Translations under genes and position numbers: made by a program
NCBI GenBank assembly: GCA_945889235.1
Contig: CAMDBK010000071.1
Coordinates: 1 to 10,770, forward strand
Length of the DNA: 10,770 nucleotides
Direction: 5' to 3'
From: Chitinophaga pinensis
Lineage (GTDB): Bacteria; Bacteroidota; Bacteroidia; SXHM01
Shown here: positions 1 through 6,061 of the stretch, piece after piece
Numbering within the stretch: position 1 is the stretch's first letter
How the letters are laid out: every line of letters starts with the position of its first letter
The notes under the pieces: model-generated
What the model saw: the letters and a program-made list of their open reading frames with translations, nothing else
What the model was told of the DNA's origin: nothing
The model's database searches: none

Positions 1-300
1 CAAATGCGCGGTAGCCATAAACTGATGCACACCGTGTGCAGCCGCAAAGCCGCCCATGGTGCAGCGCGCCATTTCTTCCATTAATACAATGCTGTAAAAA
101 AAGTCCGCAGCAGTGCCGCCATATTCTTCCGGAAAATTAATTCCCAAAAAACCCAAATCGCCCATCCGTTTCCAGATGGCTTTATCAACCTGCTGCTTTT
201 CTTCCCATTCATTGGCACTGGGTACCACTTCCGTTTCTATAAACTGGCGAACGCTCTGGCGGAAAAGCTCGTGTTCTTCGTTGAAATATATTGAAGCCAA
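1..300 (-). CDS. Acyl-CoA dehydrogenase, N-terminal part (runs off left edge)
   Basis: The frame gives 100 residues of the N-terminal helical domain of an acyl-CoA dehydrogenase, a flavoenzyme that makes the alpha,beta double bond in an acyl-CoA thioester. Visible hallmarks are YFNEEHELFRQSVRQF near residue 5, a conserved W near residue 32, MGDLGFLGINFPEEYGG at about 47-63, and the helix SIVLMEEMARC followed by GGFAAAHGVH. The FAD- and substrate-binding domains and the catalytic base lie outside the window, so chain-length specificity cannot be judged. No ATG is available: the frame is closed upstream by TAA at 322-324, and the best start is TTG at 298-300. Rarer ATT or ATC starts lie a few codons upstream. 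A 44-nt G-free heptamer repeat forms the leader. It lies 47 bp downstream of the exported-protein gene on the same strand and may be co-transcribed with it. Family assignment is secure; the start is inferred. Confidence 0.88.
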   Translation of the reverse strand, partial: MASIYFNEEHELFRQSVRQFIETEVVPSANEWEEKQQVDKAIWKRMGDLGFLGINFPEEYGGTAADFFYSIVLMEEMARCTMGGFAAAHGVHQFMATAHL

Positions 301-309
301 GATGTATTT

Positions 310-344
310 AGGAATTAGAAATTAGTAATTAGAAATTGGTAATT
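310..344. repeat. Five tandem degenerate heptamers (AGNAATT type)
   Basis: Thirty-five bases divide exactly into five 7-bp units, each ending in AATT: four fit AGNAATT and the last is GGTAATT. On the minus strand the array is a G-free pyrimidine/A tract directly before the acyl-CoA dehydrogenase start. Period and boundaries are seen directly; a role in translation or promoter spacing is only a guess. Confidence 0.75.
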
Positions 345-347
345 CAC

Positions 348-1106
348 TTATTCTCCTAAAACTGATTTCACCAATTTGTAATCAATGGCATTTGCGAATT
401 TTAGAAGAATATCCTTGTTGTCAATATTATTACCATCAACTTTTATAACACCTGCCCCCGCAATAACGGTAACACTTCCTGATTTCATATTACTGTTAAA
501 ACGCTCAAGTGCCCTGAATTCTGAAACTTTAATTGCGCCTTCCATTGCAACCATTGAATACGCTGTAGGTGCTTGATTTTCATTCGTAACAATTGTATGA
601 GCTGAAGTTACTTCGTTTGCCCACAAGGCATTATTGGTAATTGTAACTCTAATTGAAGGATCTTCAGAAACTACATGCATTTCAGGTGTATCAATAGGAG
701 CTAATATTCTTGATGAATTATCAACCCCTGTTCCAGTAGGAGTCGATTTTATAGTATTTGTTGCTGCTAGTGAAGTTTTTATAAGAGATGGAGAACTGAA
801 CGTGCGCGATGTACTTATTTCTCCTGGTGTCATTGACATTAGTGTTCCTACCCCTTGACTTGTAGAAGGATTTTGATTCCAACCGTCAATTGTTTTTGGT
901 AAAGCTAATACTAGTTGATCAGTAATTAGCTTTACTATTTCTTCCTTAACTTTAACAATGGATAAAAGTGCATCCTGATATTTTTTTGCTTTCAGGTTTT
1001 CAGATGCTTTGGTAAGGTTTTTTTCTGCTTCAGAACTTTCAGTCGTTTGTGAAAATGAGGTTGAATAGATTGCTGTAAGAGCTAAGAAAAGAATTATTTT
1101 TTTCAT
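348..1106 (-). CDS. Uncharacterised exported protein, 252 aa
   Basis: I do not recognise a named gene. Residues 1-20 (MKKIILFLALTAIYSTSFSQ) form a typical signal peptide: two lysines, a hydrophobic core and a likely cleavage after SFSQ. The product is probably periplasmic or surface-exposed; there is no lipobox and no second membrane segment. Residues 24-66 look helical and charged (KASENLKAKKYQDALLSI), like a single TPR-type hairpin. After that come LPKTIDGW (69-76), a glycine/serine-rich stretch with TSR (99-101), a beta-rich section and a C-terminal FANAIDYKLV (237-246). The order LP..GW, then SR, then a final AIDY helix recalls, from memory, proteobacterial periplasmic proteins of unknown function; that is weak. 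The frame extends 17 codons further upstream, but the ATG at 1104-1106 is preferred because it starts the signal peptide and follows an A-rich leader. Confidence 0.8.
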   Translation of the reverse strand: MKKIILFLALTAIYSTSFSQTTESSEAEKNLTKASENLKAKKYQDALLSIVKVKEEIVKLITDQLVLALPKTIDGWNQNPSTSQGVGTLMSMTPGEISTSRTFSSPSLIKTSLAATNTIKSTPTGTGVDNSSRILAPIDTPEMHVVSEDPSIRVTITNNALWANEVTSAHTIVTNENQAPTAYSMVAMEGAIKVSEFRALERFNSNMKSGSVTVIAGAGVIKVDGNNIDNKDILLKFANAIDYKLVKSVLGE

Positions 1107-1139
1107 GTTTTTAGTTGTTGTTGTAATAATTAAGGGCAG

Positions 1140-1147
1140 CGAAGATA
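1140..1147 (-). promoter_or_regulatory. Possible -7 box for the exported-protein gene
   Basis: Read on minus, TATCTTCG differs from TAnnTTTG at one base and lies 33 bp before the ATG at 1106. No convincing -33 element is seen. It would sit within the putative pgm promoter region on the other strand, so the two divergent promoters would overlap. Confidence 0.3.
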
Positions 1148-1177
1148 AGGTTTTCAATAAAAATCCTTGATATATTT

Positions 1178-1185
1178 TACTTTTG
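1178..1185 (+). promoter_or_regulatory. Bacteroidota-type -7 box for the phospho-sugar mutase
   Basis: TACTTTTG matches TAnnTTTG exactly and is followed by CGG. It would place the transcript start near 1191 and give a leader of about 77 nt. The -33 region (T-rich around 1151-1154) is weak, so the call rests on the -7 box and its location. Confidence 0.45.
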
Positions 1186-1220
1186 CGGATTGCGAGTTTA
1201 GAATGTTGAAAGTTCGAAAG

Positions 1221-1267
1221 ACCTAAACATTTAAAACCCTCAAACTACAAACCCCTAAACAACTATA
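1221..1267 (+). repeat. G-free repetitive leader of the phospho-sugar mutase
   Basis: The 47 bases before the ATG contain no G and consist largely of 7-9-nt units ending in AAAC or AAC. Bases 1226-1241 match 15 of 16 bases of the ettA leader (7780-7795, minus strand). No Shine-Dalgarno sequence is present. A plausible effect is an unstructured ribosome landing site, which is inference. Confidence 0.6.
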
Positions 1268-3019
1268 ATGAGTGAGCAAATACTTTCAAAAGCAAAACAG
1301 TGGCTTAATCCTGCTTATGATGAGGAAACACGCAACCGCGTGCAGTGGCTGATTGATAACGATATAAAAGAACTGGAAGAAAGTTTTTACCGCGACCTTG
1401 AATTCGGAACGGGCGGACTGCGCGGTATTATGGGCGTTGGCACCAACCGCGTAAATATTTATACTGTGGCAATGGCTACACAGGGCTTGTGTAATTACCT
1501 GAAAAAAACGTATCCCGGTGAACTGCTGAAAGCGGCTATAGCTTATGATTCGCGGAACAACAGCGCATTGTTTGCACGCAAAACTGCCGAGATATTTTCA
1601 GCAAATGGCTTTATGGTTTATCTGTTTGATGAGTTGCGCCCTACCCCTGAATTATCTTTTGCAATCAGGCATTACCGTTGTCACACAGGCGTTGTGGTTA
1701 CTGCCTCGCACAATCCTAAAGAATACAACGGCTATAAAGTTTACTGGAATGATGGCGGACAATTGGTTGCACCCCACGATAAAAATATAATCAAGGAAGT
1801 ACAGGCTATTAAAGGAATAGAAGATGTAAACGCTGATGCTATTGATAAATTAATTCTTACGGTGAAAGATGAAGTTGATACGGCATATCTTTCAAAAATG
1901 ATGTTGCTCTCACTTTCACCTGAAGCAATTCAAAGACAAAAGGATTTAAAAATAGTTTACACATCACTTCACGGAACGGGTATCACCCTTGCTCCGCGCT
2001 TGCTGAAAGAATTTGGTTTTACCAATATTTTAACTGTTGCGGAACAAGACAAACCCGATGGAAATTTCCCAACCGTTCATTCACCTAATCCTGAAGAACC
2101 TGCTGCACTTGCGCTTGCGCTGAAAAAAGCGGAAGAAGAAAATGCTGATTTAGTACTTGGCACCGACCCTGATGCTGACCGCGTTGGAATTGCCGTTAAA
2201 GATAATAACAATAATTTTATTTTGCTCAACGGAAATCAAACCGGTTCATTATTAGTTTATTATTTACTGTGTAGATGGAGCGAACTCGGAAAGTTGGACG
2301 GCAAGCAGTTTGTAGCCAAAACAATTGTAACCACTTCGCTGATTGAAAAAATTGCAAACACTTACAAAGTAGATTGTTATAATGTGCTTACAGGGTTTAA
2401 ATTCATTGCAGAATTGATTAAAAATTTAGAAGGCAAAAAACAATTCATAGGTGGGGGAGAGGAAAGCTACGGTTATCTGGCCGGTGATTTTGTCCGCGAT
2501 AAAGATGCTATTCTTTCCTGCGCCCTCATTGCTGAAATGACAGCATGGGCTAAGGATAACGCCCGCCTGAATGACGCAGTCACGCAGGGCAAAGCACTTT
2601 ACAACCTTTTGATTGATGTGTATCTTGAATTTGGGTTTTATAAAGAAGGCTTACTTTCACTTACAAAAAATGGCAAAGAGGGTTCAGAAGAAATAAACCG
2701 CATGATGGAAAAATTCCGCGCAACACCACCATCTGAATTAGACGGAGCAAAAGTTGTATTGGTAAAAGATTATAAAAACAACACTATTAAGAATACCGAA
2801 ACAGGAGTAGTTGTTGAAACCGGTTTGCCAAAATCGGATGTGATGCAATTTGTGTGTGCCAACGAAACCATAGTAACCGTACGCCCTTCAGGCACCGAAC
2901 CCAAAATAAAATTCTACTTCAGTATTTGCGGTAAACTTCTAAATCGTGATGATTTTGAAAATGAAAACAAAAATCTTGATGATAGAATTGAGAACCTGAA
3001 AAAGATTTTCTCAGTGTAA
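1268..3019 (+). CDS. Phospho-sugar mutase (phosphoglucomutase/phosphomannomutase), PgcA/PGM2 type
   Basis: This 583-residue enzyme of the alpha-D-phosphohexomutase superfamily interconverts hexose 1- and 6-phosphates, probably glucose phosphates, in the cytoplasm. All four active-site loops are present: the phosphoserine loop TASHNPKEYNGY with Ser147; the Mg2+ loop GTDPDADR with Asp300, Asp302 and Asp304; the sugar-specificity loop GGGEESYGYL (395-404); and the phosphate-binding loop RPSGTEPK (539-546) near the C-terminus. The N-terminal YRDLEFGTGGLRG (41-53) and DELRPTPELSFA (121-132) fit the long PgcA/PGM2 branch rather than the shorter ManB/GlmM proteins, as does the length. Glucose versus mannose preference cannot be settled from sequence alone. 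The product would feed glycogen, nucleotide-sugar and envelope polysaccharide synthesis. The ATG at 1268 is the natural start. The last 9 bp overlap the end of convergent hisS, with no separate terminator between the genes. Confidence 0.95.
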   Translation: MSEQILSKAKQWLNPAYDEETRNRVQWLIDNDIKELEESFYRDLEFGTGGLRGIMGVGTNRVNIYTVAMATQGLCNYLKKTYPGELLKAAIAYDSRNNSALFARKTAEIFSANGFMVYLFDELRPTPELSFAIRHYRCHTGVVVTASHNPKEYNGYKVYWNDGGQLVAPHDKNIIKEVQAIKGIEDVNADAIDKLILTVKDEVDTAYLSKMMLLSLSPEAIQRQKDLKIVYTSLHGTGITLAPRLLKEFGFTNILTVAEQDKPDGNFPTVHSPNPEEPAALALALKKAEEENADLVLGTDPDADRVGIAVKDNNNNFILLNGNQTGSLLVYYLLCRWSELGKLDGKQFVAKTIVTTSLIEKIANTYKVDCYNVLTGFKFIAELIKNLEGKKQFIGGGEESYGYLAGDFVRDKDAILSCALIAEMTAWAKDNARLNDAVTQGKALYNLLIDVYLEFGFYKEGLLSLTKNGKEGSEEINRMMEKFRATPPSELDGAKVVLVKDYKNNTIKNTETGVVVETGLPKSDVMQFVCANETIVTVRPSGTEPKIKFYFSICGKLLNRDDFENENKNLDDRIENLKKIFSV

Positions 3020-4363
3020 TTTTTCAATTACTTGTTGAATAGCGAGTGAGCTTTGCTCACCGCTGCTCATGTTTTTGAACGATACAATTCCTTTTTCTAT
3101 TTCATCTTTTCCGGCTGCAACTACAAAAGGAATTTTGTTTGCATCAGCATAAGCGAATTGCTTTTTAAGTTTGGCCGCATCAGGATATAACTCTGTATTG
3201 ATACCTGCTTCGCGCAGTTGCTTTGCAATCTGCAAGGCATAATTTTCTTCTGCTACACCAAAATTAACAACCAATACTTTTGTTGTTGCACCTGCTGAAT
3301 CAGGAAAGAGTTTAAGTTCTTCAACCACATCGTAAATCCTGTCGGCACCAAATGAAATACCCACACCAGATACATCAGGCAAACCGAAAATACCGGTGAG
3401 GTCATCGTACCTACCACCACCGCAAATGCTGCCGGTAAAGGTGCTGTTGGGTTCGTTTACTTTTACTTCTATAATTGCTCCGGTGTAGTAGTTTAAGCCG
3501 CGGGCTAACGTTATATCTAACTCTACATTCGAAATTCGATGTTCGACATTCGATATTTTCCCAAAAATATATTCTAATTCCTCAATCCCCTTTTTACCTA
3601 TTTCCGAATCAGCAAGCACCCATTTTAACAGCGCAAGTTTTTCAGTTGTATTTCCTTTGAAAGTAATCAGTGGTTGTAGTTTTATAAATGCAGTTTGTGA
3701 AATGCCTTTCTCCTGCAACTCTTTGTTTACAGCATCTACCCCAATTTTATCCAACTTGTCAATAGCAACTGTGATGTCTATTATTTTATCTTTTTCACCA
3801 ATTACTTCTGCAATGCCACTTAGTATTTTTCTGTTATTGATTTTGATGGTAACACCAACTTTTAATTTTGAAAAAATTTCATCAATGATCTGAATTAATT
3901 CCACCTCATTTAAAAGTGAGTTGCTTCCAATTACATCGGCATCGCATTGGTAAAACTCTCTGTATCGCCCTTTCTGTGGGCGGTCTGCACGCCACACGGG
4001 TTGTATCTGGTAGCGTTTGAAAGGGAAAGTTATATCATTTCGGTTCATGACTACATAACGTGCAAAGGGAACTGTTAAATCGTAGCGAAGTGCTTTGCCT
4101 GAAATATTTGAAACTTTAAAGTTTTCATCTGATATTCTGAATTGTTCAAAAGGATTTCCGGTGTCAAGAATTCTGAAAATCAATCTGTCTCCTTCTTCTC
4201 CGTATTTTCCCATCAGCGTTTCGGTGTTTTCCATTGATGGTGTTTCAATAGGTAAATAGCCGTAGCGCTGGTAAACCGAGCGTATGGCATCAAAAATATA
4301 ATTACGTTTCACCATTTCCTGTGGTGAAAAATCGCGTGTTCCTTTTGGGATAGATGGTTTCAA
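3011..4363 (-). CDS. hisS: Histidine--tRNA ligase (HisRS)
   Basis: A class II aminoacyl-tRNA synthetase that charges tRNA-His in the cytoplasm. Counting 450 residues from the TTG at 4361-4363, it opens with KPSIPKGTRDFSP and a motif 1 region ending IETPSMEN. Motif 2 elements follow: RYDLTVPFARYV (about 93-104) and QPVWRADRPQKGRYREFYQCD. The histidine-specific peptides LARGLNYYTG (286-295) and GGGRYDDLTG (315-324) and motif 3 GVGISFGADR (333-342) are intact. The last 90 residues or so are the anticodon-binding domain (KVLVVNFG onward). The frame stays open to a TTG at 4384, but that codon lies in a perfect -7 promoter box, and HisRS homologues begin at the KPSIPKG position, so the downstream TTG is preferred. 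Residues 271-281 (SNVEHRISNVE) are encoded by a heptamer repeat just before LDITLARG. The gene converges on the phospho-sugar mutase and overlaps it by 9 bp. Confidence 0.93.
   Translation of the reverse strand: MKPSIPKGTRDFSPQEMVKRNYIFDAIRSVYQRYGYLPIETPSMENTETLMGKYGEEGDRLIFRILDTGNPFEQFRISDENFKVSNISGKALRYDLTVPFARYVVMNRNDITFPFKRYQIQPVWRADRPQKGRYREFYQCDADVIGSNSLLNEVELIQIIDEIFSKLKVGVTIKINNRKILSGIAEVIGEKDKIIDITVAIDKLDKIGVDAVNKELQEKGISQTAFIKLQPLITFKGNTTEKLALLKWVLADSEIGKKGIEELEYIFGKISNVEHRISNVELDITLARGLNYYTGAIIEVKVNEPNSTFTGSICGGGRYDDLTGIFGLPDVSGVGISFGADRIYDVVEELKLFPDSAGATTKVLVVNFGVAEENYALQIAKQLREAGINTELYPDAAKLKKQFAYADANKIPFVVAAGKDEIEKGIVSFKNMSSGEQSSLAIQQVIEKLH
3041..3064. other. Hairpin within the 3' end of hisS, just past the mutase stop
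   Basis: AGCGAGTGAGC and GCTCACCGCT pair over ten bases with one bulged A and a TTT loop, starting 22 bp after the mutase stop. On plus a T5 tract follows only at 3072-3076, so it is not a canonical terminator; on minus there is no T tract. It may slow or end mutase transcripts before they run antisense through hisS, or may just be coding sequence. Confidence 0.35.
3526..3553. repeat. Four tandem heptamers (NRTTCGA/NATTCGA) inside hisS
   Basis: Exactly four 7-bp units ending in TTCGA lie in tandem; the first and last are identical (CATTCGA). The array is read in frame as most of the peptide SNVEHRISNVE in HisRS. It resembles degenerate AT-rich short repeats seen between genes in Bacteroidota, but here it is translated. 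The repeat is seen directly; its mobility is inference. Confidence 0.75.
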
Positions 4364-4381
4364 TTCTTTACTGTTTGTGGG

Positions 4382-4389
4382 CAAATATA
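4382..4389 (-). promoter_or_regulatory. Bacteroidota-type -7 box for hisS
   Basis: On minus the sequence TATATTTG is a perfect match to TAnnTTTG and is followed by CCC. Transcription would begin near 4376, leaving a leader of about 12 nt before TTG 4363. The upstream in-frame TTG at 4384 would lie in the promoter and not be transcribed. No good -33 TTG is seen; that region abuts the inverted-repeat element at 4410. Confidence 0.5.
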
Positions 4390-4409
4390 CAATTTGTGGT
4401 TTTCTTTAG

Positions 4410-4523
4410 TGCCACAGATTTCACTGATTAGCACAGATTTCAACCACAGATTGTATTTATGACTTGAAACGATTATCAAATATTCTCCGCCAAAATCAGC
4501 AGAAATTTGTGAAATCTGTGGCA
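4410..4523. repeat. Dispersed-type element with 15-bp perfect inverted ends
   Basis: TGCCACAGATTTCAC (4410-4424) recurs as its exact reverse complement at 4509-4523. The left half also carries CACAGATT at 4413, 4432 and 4445, and the right end carries its complement at 4513-4520, making four copies. The interior (about 4453-4500) has no gene. The element is about 114 bp, has no coding capacity and fills most of the glycosyltransferase/hisS gap. It is MITE- or REP-like in form; no target-site duplication is obvious. Confidence 0.65.
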
Positions 4524-4546
4524 AAAGAAAAAGACTGTAGAATTAA

Positions 4547-5968
4547 TTATTTCTCCACTTTGTAAACCTCCGTCCACGCATTGCGCCTTTCAAAGCGTTC
4601 TAGCAGTTTCAGGCGTTTGGTGGTTTTTAAGAACTCGTAATTGTCTTTGTTTTCAATATTCGAGAAAACAGCATACTTGGTTTTATCGGTAAAAACTCCA
4701 CTAATATCTGAAAATATATCATCTTCTGTAACGTAGCCCGAATAAGGGTTTTCCATATAACGCTCCATCAGAAAATTGCCGTAGAAAATATTGTCTTGCA
4801 AACTTTTTTCCTCGCAGTATGCAATCGCTTTTTGATTGGTTTCAACTTCATCGGCATAACCAAGATTGTGGTCGCAACTGCTGCGCTTGTTTATTTCCTG
4901 CCATTGCAAACCGGCAACTATTACCAGTACAACCCAAGGCACCCAGTTGAAATCAAGCGCTTTGTTAATGCTGAATGCAAACAACAAAGCAAGCACCGGA
5001 ATAACTGACATGGTAAAGCGGTCAGAATAAAAATTCAGGCTGCTGAAAATGAGGTAAACAAAAATATAAAGTAGTAAAACCAGCACCGCCTTACTTTCAT
5101 TCGGCTCAAGCGTTCTGCCGCTGAAAGGCACAACCAGCAAGGCGATAATAGTAGAGAAGGTAAGTATGTTTCTGCCCTGATGAATAAAAATATAAACCAA
5201 ATAACGTTCTGCCTTGCCTAAAATTTCCGCAGGACTTCCTGAAATTAAACCGATGTGTTCAGGAAAAATAAACCAACCCTGAAGCATGTTTTGATAAGCA
5301 AGATAAGCGATAAACGGAATAAGTGGCAGTGCAATAATAATGGAGCTTACAAAAAACTTTTTCCATTTTTTTCCATCGATTGAAAACATCGCCTCCAGTA
5401 AAGTCCAGAGCAGGAGCGTAGCAATAACTGTTAACCCGGTTTCTTTTGTGAAGAGCATTAATATGCCTGCAAAAACATAAAGTATTCGTTTATTGTCAAG
5501 GTAAAAATAAAAGGTAAGCAATGAGAATAACGCAAGCATAACTTCCGGCAGCAGCAAACCGCTTTGTGCAAGAAAGATTGGCTGCAGAGCTAATACAAAT
5601 GCAGCAGTAAATCCGGCTTTATCACTTAGGAAAATCTTTTTCCCGAACAGGTAAACTGCTGCAAACAACAACACTGAAAGCAGCAAAGGAAACAAGTGCC
5701 CAGCTGTTACTGATGTTCCAAATGCTGTCATCCAAATTGCACCTAAGAAATGAAACAGCAAAGGATGTCCGCGCGAAAGTTCCGGTGGAAGTGAGTTGGG
5801 TAATATACCCAGCTTGGTTTCTTCCATGGTGCGTATAGCAGGTGCATAAATCCAGGCTTCGTCCCAATAATATGGCAGACTGAGAAACGGGATTTTTACG
5901 CCAATAAAAATTATGATTACCAGAAGTAACCCTGTGAAGAAAGGATTGTTTTTTAGGTAGTCAATCAT
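4547..5968 (-). CDS. GT-C fold membrane glycosyltransferase (ArnT/PMT-like, GT39/GT83 type)
   Basis: A 473-residue polytopic inner-membrane protein with about ten hydrophobic segments (for example 11-30, 91-108, 119-135, 140-157, 163-173, 180-193, 206-225, 268-281, 294-310, 320-333, 343-354) and a soluble C-terminal tail from about 360. The first outward loop carries YYWDEAWIYAP, whose adjacent Asp36-Glu37 match the catalytic acidic motif of GT-C enzymes. GHPLLFHFLGAIW (68-80) and TKETGL (174-179) are also typical of this group, which transfers sugars from polyprenyl-phosphate donors to lipids or proteins on the periplasmic side. Donor and acceptor cannot be told from sequence. The ATG at 5966-5968 is the natural start. 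It lies 93 bp downstream of ettA on the same strand, with no promoter box seen between them, so co-transcription is possible. Confidence 0.85.
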   Translation of the reverse strand: MIDYLKNNPFFTGLLLVIIIFIGVKIPFLSLPYYWDEAWIYAPAIRTMEETKLGILPNSLPPELSRGHPLLFHFLGAIWMTAFGTSVTAGHLFPLLLSVLLFAAVYLFGKKIFLSDKAGFTAAFVLALQPIFLAQSGLLLPEVMLALFSLLTFYFYLDNKRILYVFAGILMLFTKETGLTVIATLLLWTLLEAMFSIDGKKWKKFFVSSIIIALPLIPFIAYLAYQNMLQGWFIFPEHIGLISGSPAEILGKAERYLVYIFIHQGRNILTFSTIIALLVVPFSGRTLEPNESKAVLVLLLYIFVYLIFSSLNFYSDRFTMSVIPVLALLFAFSINKALDFNWVPWVVLVIVAGLQWQEINKRSSCDHNLGYADEVETNQKAIAYCEEKSLQDNIFYGNFLMERYMENPYSGYVTEDDIFSDISGVFTDKTKYAVFSNIENKDNYEFLKTTKRLKLLERFERRNAWTEVYKVEK

Positions 5969-5995
5969 TGCTTGTATTTATCTTGCCAGGTTTTC

Positions 5996-6057
5996 TGTCA
6001 CATCGAGAGTAGTCGAGATACGATAATAATAGCCCCTCGACTACGCTCGGGATGACA
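5996..6057. repeat. REP-like imperfect palindrome between ettA and the glycosyltransferase
   Basis: Two 22-bp arms (5996-6017 and 6036-6057) pair at 18 of 22 positions around an 18-nt loop; the core is CGAGNGTAGTCGAG. The arms begin and end with TGTCA/TGACA. It starts 4 bp after the ettA stop. No T tract follows on minus, so a rho-independent terminator is unlikely. The motif resembles widely dispersed CGAGCGNAGTCGAG palindromes, from memory. Confidence 0.7.
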
Positions 6058-6061
6058 CAAT

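Noticed and set aside
310..344. Heptamer array as a CRISPR remnant
   Set aside because: Units are 7 bp with no spacers and no cas genes nearby.
1107..1157. Upstream ATG extending the exported protein by 17 residues
   Set aside because: The extension would place MKTLSSLPLIITTTTKN before a complete signal peptide and would overlap the possible -7 box; the ATG at 1106 is far more natural.
5996..6057. Palindrome as the ettA rho-independent terminator
   Set aside because: The 18-nt loop, four mismatches and lack of a T tract on the transcribed strand argue against it.
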